In this document: one piece after another, positions 1-5,842 of the stretch
Numbering within the stretch: the stretch's first letter is position 1
Layout of the letters: every line of letters begins with the position of its first letter
Origin: DATLXH01 sp035576005
GTDB taxonomy: Bacteria > Acidobacteriota > Thermoanaerobaculia > Gp7-AA8
NCBI GenBank assembly: GCA_035576005.1
Contig: DATLXH010000008.1
Span: forward strand, 1 to 6,127
Direction of reading: 5' to 3'
DNA length: 6,127 nt
Position numbers and translations under genes: made by a program
The notes under the pieces: model-generated
The model's input: only the letters and a program-made list of their open reading frames with translations
What the model was told of the DNA's origin: nothing
The model's database searches: none

Positions 1-140
1 CGGCCTGTCTGCTTCGTTGCACGCCAATTTCGCTCCTTGACATAGTGTCGACTATGCCTTCGTCGCAAAATCGCCGTGCGCCTCGCATCCAAGCCACTCT
101 CCGCCGTCTCACGACAAAGGTCTGTGAGAAATGCGGGCTA
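1..140. mobile_element. Type A MITE-like element, right part (left end outside window)
   Basis: This stretch aligns without a single gap to 5161-5300, with 19 differences in 140 bases (about 86% identity by my count). It ends in TGTGAGAAATGCGGGCTA at 123-140, the same terminal sequence that closes every other element in the window. The complete copy at 5118-5300 shows that about 43 bases of the left end lie before the window. No open frame in it looks like a protein. I read it as a small non-autonomous inverted-repeat element with a terminal TA; the transposase family is inferred, not seen. Confidence 0.8.
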
Positions 141-184
141 AGTGACGGACTTGCGGGAGCTCCTCGCCCGGAGGATGTTGCCGG

Positions 185-361
185 ATGGGAGTGACCTCGG
201 GGAACGAACTCGTCGAAGGCGAGGATTACTACATCGAAGGCGGCTTCGTGGTGTTCACAGAATCTTTTCTGCGAAAGCGCGGCTACTGTTGCGAATCAGG
301 TTGCCGGCATTGTCCGTACGCGTTCGACCGTCACGATGCGCAGGAGCTGCCGGACGACTGA
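185..361 (+). CDS. Small Cys-rich DUF5522-like protein (58 aa)
   Basis: The frame translates to a 58-residue protein whose core is YYIEGGFVVFTESFLRKRGY (residues 15-34), followed by CCESGCRHCPYAF. That is the conserved pattern of the DUF5522 family as I know it: a short [Y-x-E-x-G-x-x-V-F-T] stretch, then R-G-Y-C-C-x-x-G-C-R-H-C-P-Y. Cys35, Cys36, Cys40 and Cys43 with His42 could bind a metal, which is an inference; the family's function is unknown to me. The ATG at 185 is chosen because GGAGG at 170-174 lies 10 bases upstream; GTG at 191 is a possible alternative. The frame is closed upstream by TGA at 143-145. The length is normal for the family, so the gene looks intact. It lies between a type A and a type B element, converging on the dehydrogenase gene. 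Confidence 0.85.
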   Translation: MGVTSGNELVEGEDYYIEGGFVVFTESFLRKRGYCCESGCRHCPYAFDRHDAQELPDD

Positions 362-438
362 CCGCTGATCTGTTTTCCTATTGGGTCATTCCTCTGTCGA
401 GGAATCGGAAAGTTGCATTGTGAATGTTGAATCAACGC

Positions 439-733
439 TAACCCGCTTTTCTCACAGGCCTTCGTCGCGAGGTGGCCGAGAGCGTCCTGGATGCGAGGCG
501 CACGACGGTTTCGCGACGAGAGTATAGTTTTGACACTGTGTCGCGAGCAACCGGGGCGGGTGTAGGGACGCAGGGCCTGCGTCCGGCACTCAGACATTCG
601 CATCAGGAATTCTGCATCCCGGCATGAACCCTCGTCCAAAGCGATGGCCGAGGAAAATCTTCTCGGTCAGGGACAGGGTACTGGACGCACGCCGTGCGTC
701 CCTACGCTCGCATTCTGTGAGAAATGCGGGTTA
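439..733. mobile_element. Type B MITE-like element, uninterrupted copy (295 bp)
   Basis: The ends form an inverted repeat: TAACCCGCTTTTCTCACAG at 439-457 pairs with 715-733 at 18 of 19 positions. The interior matches 4851-5324 once the type A insertion there is removed. Identity is about 95% over 541-710 (9 differences in 170) and about 88% over the left arm, with two extra T bases near 526-529. The left arm of about 105 bases is also the reverse complement of the right part of type A. No plausible protein is encoded. It sits between the convergent DUF5522-like and dehydrogenase genes. Confidence 0.85.
562..705. repeat. Two-hairpin cassette inside type B element, copy 1
   Basis: The cassette is bounded by GTAGGGACGCA (562-572) and its exact inverse TGCGTCCCTAC (695-705). 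At each end lies a perfect hairpin with an 8-bp stem: GGACGCAG-GGC-CTGCGTCC (566-584) and GGACGCAC-GCC-GTGCGTCC (683-701). Between them is a weaker stem, CCGAG at 648-652 pairing with CTCGG at 661-665. It is absent from the type A elements, so it may be a unit that entered an A-like ancestor. It could fold as RNA or single-stranded DNA, but no transcript can be shown from sequence. Confidence 0.7.
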
Positions 734-826
734 GAGCAGGCGTACGAGAGCGCAGGCTGATCCTGGTTGCCGGAGCAGACGATATCCGCAGTGCAGCGTG
801 CTGAGCCTTTGGATAAGGTGAAAGAA

Positions 827-1765
827 CTACGCGATCGGGTCGACGCCGTAATGCATGCAGAGCTTCTCGTAGAGCGCGTTGCCGATCGACTCCTTTGCCT
901 CGCGCGTGCAGCCTGCGATGTGGGGAGTCGCGATCAGTCGCTCATCATCAGGCCACTCGATCGACTCAGGAGGTTCCGGGTCGTAGACGTCGAGCGCCAG
1001 GCCACCCAGTGCTCCTGATCGCAGTCGTTCAAAGAGGGCCGAGTGACTCACCACCTCGCCTCGGGAGGCATTGAGAAAGATTGCCCCCCGCGGAAGACGA
1101 TCCAGGATCGGCGCTGTGAGCATCGAGCGCGTCTCGTCAGTGAGTGGAACATGGACGGTTAAGATCTCGCTCTCCGTTACGAGCGCCTCGAGGGTTTCGA
1201 CGCGAGTAGCGCCGCGATCGAGAAACTGCTGGGACGTGAGATAGGGATCGTACGCGACAGAGGAGACGCCGAAGGCGCGGGCGAGTGCCGCGACCCGTGA
1301 ACCGACCCGTCCCAGTCCGATGATTCCCAGCCGATGCGACCGCAACTCTCGTCTGGTCGCGCAGTCGCCTCGCTCCCACACGCCTGCGCGCACCGTGCGA
1401 TTGTAGGACGGAACTGTGCGGGTCAACGTGATCATAAGGCCGATGATCAACTCCGCGACCGCGTTCGCATTCTGGCCAGGAACATTGAGGACGGGGATTC
1501 CGCGCCCCGCCGCTGCCCGCTCGTCGATGTTGTCGATCCCGCTCGTTCCCTGCGCAATGACTTCCAGCCGCTGCGCTGCTTCGATAACGCGCGCGGTGAT
1601 CTTATTGAAGTGCCGTGTAACCAATACTTCACACTGGCTCACCTCGCGAACGAGCTCGACCTCTTCCCTCATCGGTTGATACCGAACCAGAAATCGCGAA
1701 TCGCGCTCGATCCTCTCGAGGAACGACCGATCAACATCCGCCGCGATCAAAACAGCTTTCTTCAT
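827..1765 (-). CDS. NAD-dependent D-2-hydroxyacid dehydrogenase (312 aa)
   Basis: The protein belongs to the D-isomer-specific 2-hydroxyacid dehydrogenase family (phosphoglycerate, glycerate and related dehydrogenases), cytosolic enzymes that interconvert 2-keto and D-2-hydroxy acids with NAD(H). Visible signatures are GTSGIDNID at about 73-81, the Rossmann motif GLGRVG at 150-155, an acidic NAD-selective residue Asp173 in AYDPY, and the catalytic set Arg235 (NASRG), Glu264 (DVYDPEPP) and His282 (TPHIAG). At 312 residues it has the catalytic core only, with no C-terminal ACT domain, so the substrate cannot be fixed; serA-like phosphoglycerate dehydrogenase is one option. I start at the ATG giving MKKAVLIAADVD, which begins the substrate-binding domain. 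The frame extends 41 codons further upstream to 1888, but that part is Ser/Pro/Arg-rich and runs through an intergenic repeat. No good ribosome binding site precedes the ATG. It is transcribed divergently from the membrane-protein gene. Confidence 0.92.
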   Translation of the reverse strand: MKKAVLIAADVDRSFLERIERDSRFLVRYQPMREEVELVREVSQCEVLVTRHFNKITARVIEAAQRLEVIAQGTSGIDNIDERAAAGRGIPVLNVPGQNANAVAELIIGLMITLTRTVPSYNRTVRAGVWERGDCATRRELRSHRLGIIGLGRVGSRVAALARAFGVSSVAYDPYLTSQQFLDRGATRVETLEALVTESEILTVHVPLTDETRSMLTAPILDRLPRGAIFLNASRGEVVSHSALFERLRSGALGGLALDVYDPEPPESIEWPDDERLIATPHIAGCTREAKESIGNALYEKLCMHYGVDPIA

Positions 1766-1795
1766 AGCGATTGGTTGGCGCGGCGACACTGCCCC

Positions 1796-1844
1796 TCTGC
1801 CCGCGGGACAGGGTGGCGCGTCAGGGCCGGGTGAGGGTCCCTCT
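1796..1844 (-). repeat. Repeat C, copy 1 (inverted relative to copy 2)
   Basis: This stretch, containing CCCGCGGGACAGGGTGG and GGGTGAGGGTCC, matches the reverse complement of 5647-5697 over about 45 bases with a handful of differences. It falls inside the upstream extension of the dehydrogenase frame, which is a reason to reject that extension as coding. The unit has hairpin character, clearest in copy 2. Function unknown. Confidence 0.65.
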
Positions 1845-1998
1845 CGACGCCGCGACGATAGTGAGGAGCTCGATAGCACTCGAGACACGACTCGAAGAAG
1901 GATTACGCATGAAATGAGGATGGTAGCCGATTGCAGTCAACGCCTCGTGAATTTCAATCGCGACCTGCCTCCGGGTCCAGGACCGTCACCCCTGACCC

Positions 1999-2061
1999 CA
2001 TACGCGCTAACTCAGCTGGATTTTCCCGCTCCGGGAGAAAGAACCTGAGTCAGCGCATATG
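1999..2061. repeat. Long imperfect palindrome in the divergent spacer
   Basis: Bases 1999-2015 pair with 2045-2061 at 15 of 17 positions (CATACGCGCTAACTCAG against CTGAGTCAGCGCATATG). Inside, TCCCG (2024-2028) pairs with CGGGA (2032-2036) around a 3-base loop, giving a two-tier hairpin. The first 14 bases, CATACGCGCTAACT, recur exactly at 5696-5709. It lies 66 bases upstream of the YfhO-like start. It could be a small mobile repeat or a leader structure; the recurrence favours a repeat. Confidence 0.7.
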
Positions 2062-2126
2062 CACCTGACCTCTCTCGCGGTGAGAGGGGAAGAGAAAGAC
2101 CGTATTCTTGTCACAACACTTTGTCG

Positions 2127-4772
2127 ATGCTACGGTCCAGGTTCCCTCTTCGAGCCACCGAATCATTGACCGACATCTTGACTGACCTGCCAAACCCAAC
2201 CGCCCACGCGCCCCTCGGCGGCGGCATCGAGTTTTCCGAGCGATCCCCCAGCGCGCGAGCCGCGCGAACAGTGGAGAGACGCGTCCGGAAGCATCGTCTC
2301 ATCTGGATCTCGATCCTGATGTTCAACGTCGTCCTTTTCTTTCCCACCATCTTCATGGGTCGCCTCATCTCTCCGCTCGACGCGCTTCTTCAGCGCCAGC
2401 CCTGGGTCTCAGAAGTCGCGCCGCAAGCCCAGAACACTCTGCTGAGCGAGCCCGCGGAGTCTGCGTGGCCGCTCGCATCGATTACTCACGATGGACAAGG
2501 ATTTCCACACTGGAATCGTTTCGTCGGTGCTGGTATGCCTGCAGTGGCCGGTCGCGGCGGCGCCTCACTGTCGCCATTTGTCTTTCTCCCGGCTCTTCTC
2601 CTTCCTCTGGCCTGGTTCTACAGCGGGCTGATCTTTCTCAAACTAAACGTCGCCATTGCTGCGGCGTACCTCTGGCTTCGTGAAGAGAGGATGGGAAAGA
2701 AGGGCGCGGCCTTCGGGGCGATCGTCGCAGGTGGCTCCGGAATCTGTGCGGTCTGGTGGCTATGGGATGCGTCCAATACGATCGCCATACTTCCCGCAGC
2801 GCTCTGGATCGTTTCGCGAGCAGCAAGAGGGAAGCGATTCCCTCTTTCCCTCGTCGCCGTCATCTCGTTCTGCTTCTTCGTATCGGGCTACGCAGCGGGG
2901 GCGGCCGTTGGTGCGTCGCTCGTTGCCGCGTACTTTTTTTACCAGTGCGCGATCGCCCGACGGATTCGCCGGCTGCGAGTCGCTGAGCTTCTCGTCATGA
3001 TCATGATCGGCAGTCTGATCGCAACGCCGATTGCGCTCGCGGCCCGCAACTGGGCTTCCGAGATCGCGCCCAGAACGGTATCGAACAGCGCTGGCTTCGC
3101 GTTTTCAGAGGTTCACGATTTCATCGGGCCGTTCCATCTCCGGAAAATCCTCGGCCGGGACCACGGTCGCGAGCCGGAGCTTCCTTCCAATCTCGTGGAG
3201 TCAACCGTCTACGTCGGTACCGTGACGCTTCCATTCATTCTTCTGGCTCTCATTCGCCGTCGGGATTCCAGTCGATGGTTCTGGCTCGCGGCTCTCGTCT
3301 TCCTCGTCGCTGCCGTTACAGGATGGCTGTCGGCGAACCTCGGCGGGATTTTCTCGCTGCCGCTGAATCGGCTGAGCCTTTTTCTTCCTCCGGTCGCCGG
3401 CTACCTCAGCGCCTCCGGGATTGCAGCAATCAGCTCTTCGCGGAGCAAACGCTCTCGATCGCTCAACGCTCTTCTGACTGTTTTCGTCAGCTCCCTCACC
3501 CTCATCAACGTTTTTGATCTGAGCCTCTTCGCCGGGAAGTTTTTCCCGTACCGCACGGAGGTGCAGCTGCCCCCATCGGAGGCGCTCTCATTCTTAGCAG
3601 GGCAGGCCGGCGTGTTCAGGATCGCTCCCTTCTTCGGCTACCTTCCTCCCAACAGCGCTGCGCTCTACGGACTGGAAGACATCCGAAGTCGCTCGGAGAT
3701 CCCAGAGGACTACAGAAAGATTCTCGAGCGGATCAACCCCGGCAGCTCCCCGCCCGGCGCGAGGAGCACGCAGTTCAACGGACTTCACTTCAAGCCGTAC
3801 GATCCACTGGTGTCGATGTTGAACGTTCGATACCTCGTCGAGCCGCGCGAGATCGACATCCTGAAATGGGGCATCTACGGGGCAACCGTGCCCGCGGTCC
3901 CGCTGAACGGTTCCCTGCCGATTCAAAGTGGGCGACATTTGGAACGGATGATCCATATCGACGCCGAACCATTCTGGGCCTGCGAAATCCCTTTCACTCT
4001 CGAGCGATCGGAATCGGATCGATCGTTCATTCGCTTCAGATTCTCGAGACCGGGAACTGAAGAGGTCGTCTTTGACCGCTCCATTCATGCCCCTGAGCTT
4101 TCCCGACGGGACAAGATCTATCTGCCCATCCATCCGTTTGCATCAAAGGGCGATGCTCTCCTTCTCAGGATCGAGTCCCATGGAGTAGACGGGAAAATAG
4201 CAGCGGCGGAGCCGGTGCGGGGAGAGACGCCATTCTTTTACGGTCGCGTGAAGTCGCCGTTGATTCTGCTTGGGGAACTATCCGATGGCCGAATCTTCGA
4301 GAACCTTGCGGTACTACCCCGTTTCTATCCCGTCAGGGAGATCTACCCGCTTAGCAGCAAAGATCTCCTGATGCGTGAGACGTTCGACTTCAGCCTCGCC
4401 GCCGCGGTCCCGGCCACGTTCCACGGCGATCGTAGTGTCTACGATGGCGCCGCCTCAGCTAACGTCCGGCTGCGCGAGTATGGTTCGCGCCGCATCGTGG
4501 TCGATACGGAGTCGCCCGTAGCGTTTTTCCTGTCGTCATCCGAAAAACTCACCGAGGATATGAGGGCGAGGATTGATGGAAAGCCGGCGCAGCTGGTTCG
4601 TACGAACTCCCTTTTTGCGGGCTTACCCATAGCGGCCGGGCGTCATCGTCTGATCCTGGAGCGAAGGGTGGGGCGGAAGTGGTGGCCCCTGGCGTGGGCA
4701 GGGCTGGTCCTGCTTTCGATCGCTCTGATGGTCGATCTGGCCCGCAGGACTCGTGCGCGACGTGTGGAGTGA
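2127..4772 (+). CDS. YfhO-like polytopic membrane protein (881 aa)
   Basis: This is a large integral membrane protein of the YfhO type. Characterised relatives act with undecaprenyl-phosphate sugar transferases to add sugars to surface polymers outside the membrane; that role here is inference from the family. A 55-residue Arg-rich N-terminus is followed by a membrane segment (about 58-78), an outer loop with the family-like PHWNRFVGAGMPAVAG (about 127-142), and roughly ten more hydrophobic segments between about 148 and 470. A long soluble part (about 475-845) contains PNSAALYGLEDIRSRS, SMLNVRYLVEP, NLAVLPRFYPV and a C-terminal ARIDGKPAQL...GLPIAAGRHRL stretch, all typical of the family. A last membrane helix (about 853-870) and a basic tail end it. 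The ATG at 2127 is chosen; a TTG two codons earlier (2121) is possible and neither has a clear ribosome binding site. Length is normal and the frame is intact. No glycosyltransferase partner is in the window. Confidence 0.82.
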   Translation: MLRSRFPLRATESLTDILTDLPNPTAHAPLGGGIEFSERSPSARAARTVERRVRKHRLIWISILMFNVVLFFPTIFMGRLISPLDALLQRQPWVSEVAPQAQNTLLSEPAESAWPLASITHDGQGFPHWNRFVGAGMPAVAGRGGASLSPFVFLPALLLPLAWFYSGLIFLKLNVAIAAAYLWLREERMGKKGAAFGAIVAGGSGICAVWWLWDASNTIAILPAALWIVSRAARGKRFPLSLVAVISFCFFVSGYAAGAAVGASLVAAYFFYQCAIARRIRRLRVAELLVMIMIGSLIATPIALAARNWASEIAPRTVSNSAGFAFSEVHDFIGPFHLRKILGRDHGREPELPSNLVESTVYVGTVTLPFILLALIRRRDSSRWFWLAALVFLVAAVTGWLSANLGGIFSLPLNRLSLFLPPVAGYLSASGIAAISSSRSKRSRSLNALLTVFVSSLTLINVFDLSLFAGKFFPYRTEVQLPPSEALSFLAGQAGVFRIAPFFGYLPPNSAALYGLEDIRSRSEIPEDYRKILERINPGSSPPGARSTQFNGLHFKPYDPLVSMLNVRYLVEPREIDILKWGIYGATVPAVPLNGSLPIQSGRHLERMIHIDAEPFWACEIPFTLERSESDRSFIRFRFSRPGTEEVVFDRSIHAPELSRRDKIYLPIHPFASKGDALLLRIESHGVDGKIAAAEPVRGETPFFYGRVKSPLILLGELSDGRIFENLAVLPRFYPVREIYPLSSKDLLMRETFDFSLAAAVPATFHGDRSVYDGAASANVRLREYGSRRIVVDTESPVAFFLSSSEKLTEDMRARIDGKPAQLVRTNSLFAGLPIAAGRHRLILERRVGRKWWPLAWAGLVLLSIALMVDLARRTRARRVE

Positions 4773-4781
4773 ATGCAGGAG

Positions 4782-4801
4782 GTGCCGTGGGGTTTCGGCA
4801 C
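4782..4801 (+). terminator. Possible weak terminator hairpin after the YfhO-like gene
   Basis: GTGCCG (4782-4787) and CGGCAC (4796-4801) form a 6-bp perfect stem with an 8-base loop, starting 10 bases after the stop codon. The sequence after it, GTAATAAAG, has no T run, so it is not a canonical intrinsic terminator. Position is the main argument. Confidence 0.25.
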
Positions 4802-4971
4802 GTAATAAAGCACGAGGGTCCCGTGATAATGTAGTTTGCTGTCCTGATGTTAGCCCGCATTTCTCACAGACCTTTGCCGCGAGACGACGGATAGCGGCCT
4901 GGATGCGAGGCGCACGACGGTTTCGCGACGAGAGCATAGTTGACACTGTGTCGAGAGCAACCGGGGCGGGT

Positions 4972-5115
4972 GTAGGGACGCAGGGCCTGCGTCCGGCACC
5001 CAGACATTCCCATCAGGAATTCTGCATCCCGTCATGAACCCTCGTCCAAAGCGATGGCCGAGAACAATCTTCTCGGTCAGGGACAGGGTACCGGACGCAC
5101 GCCGTGCGTCCCTGC
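4972..5115. repeat. Two-hairpin cassette inside type B element, copy 2
   Basis: This is the counterpart of 562-705, with the perfect hairpins at 4976-4994 and 5093-5111. Its right border reads TGCGTCCCTGC, one base off the exact inverse of the left border. Differences from copy 1 avoid both 8-bp stems. Confidence 0.7.
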
Positions 5116-5117
5116 GC

Positions 5118-5300
5118 TAGCCCGCATTTCTCACACTCCTTCTGCGGCGGCGGCGGATAGCGGCCTGTCTGCTTCGTTGCACGACCGTTTCACTCCTCGA
5201 CATAGTGTCAACTATTCCTTCGTCGCGAAACCCTCGTGCGCCTCGCATCCAGGCCACTCTCCGCCACCTCGCCACGAAGGAGTGTGAGAAATGCGGGCTA
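5118..5300. mobile_element. Type A MITE-like element, complete copy nested in type B
   Basis: The first 25 bases (5118-5142) are the exact reverse complement of the last 25 (5276-5300), beginning TAGCCCGCATTTCTCACACT. A weaker match continues inward to about 50 bases. The element is 183 bp counting both terminal TA pairs. The join without it would read GCGC-TA-GCATTCTG, matching the type B copy at 706-715 apart from one base (A for C). It matches 1-140 over its right 140 bases. No coding capacity. Confidence 0.88.
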
Positions 5301-5321
5301 GCATTCTGTGAGAAATGCGGG

Positions 5322-5565
5322 CTACCGGCCATAGCCGAGCCACGAGGGGAGATGCGTCTCGCACCATTGGCGATACTCGGCCACTCGTGTCGAAGGCGCG
5401 ATACGACGCGTCATCGAGGACTGGCTTGTAAGTCTTGATGAAGGCGTAAAAGAAGCGCAACTCCAACGGACGCACGGCCGCGGCTTCGAACTCCTCGATC
5501 CACGTGCGACGCTCCGATGCTTGCTCTTTGTCTGGCGTTGACACAGCAGGATTATAGGACGTCAC
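5322..5565 (-). pseudogene. Small unrecognised gene with a frameshift (about 80 aa)
   Basis: The minus strand starts at GTG (5565-5563) with GAGAGGA just upstream, and an in-frame TAG before that rules out an earlier start. It runs MTSYNPAVSTPDKEQASERR, then TWIEEFEAAAVRPLELRFFY, then AFIKTYKPVLDDASYRAFD to residue 59. The frame then degenerates into SGRVSPMVRD and runs on into the repeat. Moving by one base at 5385-5390 gives RVAEYRQWCETHLPSWLGYGR and a stop at 5324-5322, a Trp-rich, protein-like ending. I infer one gene of about 80 residues damaged by a +1 insertion or a 2-base loss (for example CG from ACGCGAG); sequencing error or programmed frameshift are alternatives. I do not recognise the family and assign no function. 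The protein looks soluble and helical. The stop codon overlaps the terminal TA of the type B element. Confidence 0.6.
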
Positions 5566-5646
5566 TCGTCCTCTCTGTGCCGGCGTCTACGTCAGCTCGA
5601 GGTGAGAATGCCACCGCTCTGATGTTCATTCGGTCATCGTGGCTCG

Positions 5647-5697
5647 GGGAGAGGACCCTCACCCGCCGCTCGACGCGGCACCCTCTCCCGCGGGGCA
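5647..5697 (+). repeat. Repeat C, copy 2
   Basis: GGGAGAGG (5647-5654) and CCTCTCCC (5682-5689) are a perfect inverted repeat. Between them GCCGC (5665-5669) pairs with GCGGC (5675-5679) around TCGAC. The unit matches 1796-1844 in the opposite orientation. It runs directly into CATACGCGCTAACT (5696-5709), which is also the start of the palindrome at 1999. Confidence 0.7.
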
Positions 5698-5728
5698 TAC
5701 GCGCTAACTTTACCTCGCGGGGTCTCAG

Positions 5729-5743
5729 GCCCCCGGAGGGGGC
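5729..5743. repeat. GC-rich hairpin CCCCC-GGA-GGGGG
   Basis: GCCCCC (5729-5734) and GGGGGC (5738-5743) form a perfect 6-bp stem around GGA. The core CCCCGGAGGGG is repeated at 5815-5825, next to the transposase start. CGTAGG follows within a few bases in both places, so the two form a repeated unit. Confidence 0.65.
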
Positions 5744-5750
5744 TCGTAGG

Positions 5751-5787
5751 GTAGCCGGTGGTGCGAGCGTTAGCGAGTGACCACCGG
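5751..5787 (+). repeat. REP-like palindrome with GTAG foot
   Basis: CCGGTGGT (5755-5762) and ACCACCGG (5780-5787) are a perfect 8-bp inverted repeat around a 17-base loop. GTAG (5751-5754) directly precedes the stem. Known REP sequences used by REP-associated tyrosine transposases are a hairpin with a GTAG or GGAG tetranucleotide at its foot, and such a transposase begins 56 bases downstream. Assignment as the cognate site is inference. Confidence 0.6.
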
Positions 5788-5814
5788 GTCTATGGATTCG
5801 CGGAAGTCATTCGA

Positions 5815-5825
5815 CCCCGGAGGGG
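5815..5825 (+). promoter_or_regulatory. Hairpin beside the transposase ribosome binding site
   Basis: CCCC-GGA-GGGG is a perfect 4-bp GC stem. It ends 6 bases before AGGA (5832-5835), the presumed ribosome binding site, and 17 bases before the ATG. In mRNA it could limit initiation, or as DNA it could be a second site for the transposase. Both roles are inferred from position. Confidence 0.4.
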
Positions 5826-5842
5826 CCGCGTAGGATCTTGCG

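Larger units (their letters stand above)
1766..2126. other. Divergent intergenic region with palindromic repeats
   Basis: This 361-base spacer separates the starts of the dehydrogenase and YfhO-like genes, so both promoters should lie here. It holds repeat C (1796-1844), a long imperfect palindrome (1999-2061) and a smaller hairpin (CCTCTC at 2069-2074 with GAGAGG at 2082-2087). I found no convincing -35/-10 pair on either strand and no credible gene. A good Shine-Dalgarno-like AGAAGGA at 1896-1902 precedes an ATG that is followed after one codon by TGA. Confidence 0.7.
4851..5324. mobile_element. Type B MITE-like element carrying a nested type A element (474 bp)
   Basis: The ends TAGCCCGCATTTCTCACAG (4851-4869) and its inverse (5306-5324) are a perfect 19-bp inverted repeat. 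Bases 4851-5119 plus 5301-5324 (293 bp) are colinear with the 295-bp copy at 439-733; the 2-base difference is a TT indel near 4940. The interruption, 5120-5300, is a type A element with its TA duplication. The flanks outside the element, ...CCTGATGT and CCGGCC..., share only the TA. It lies between the convergent YfhO-like gene and the broken small gene. Confidence 0.88.

Noticed and set aside
388..405. Hairpin ATTCCTC-TGTC-GAGGAAT after the DUF5522-like gene
   Set aside because: The stem is only 7 bp with no T run after it; too weak to call a terminator.
142..423. 93-aa plus-strand open frame
   Set aside because: It is Arg-rich and low in sense, and it overlaps the DUF5522-like gene in another frame.
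331..639. Open frames across the type A and B elements (also around 4623-4946 and 5117-5332)
   Set aside because: They arise from repeated non-coding sequence and change with each copy's indels; no protein features.
1334..1834. 166-aa plus-strand open frame antisense to the dehydrogenase
   Set aside because: It is a shadow of the dehydrogenase reading frame in a GC-rich gene.
1766..1888. 41-residue N-terminal extension of the dehydrogenase
   Set aside because: It is a Ser/Pro/Arg-rich sequence that runs through repeat C; the family fold begins at MKKAVLIAAD.
3594..4133. 179-aa minus-strand open frame inside the YfhO-like gene
   Set aside because: It is antisense to a well-supported coding sequence and has no recognisable domain.
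4851..5324. CRISPR-like or tandem array reading of the repeated TGTGAGAAATGCGGG motif
   Set aside because: Copies are in both orientations at irregular spacing and mark element ends; no regular spacers.
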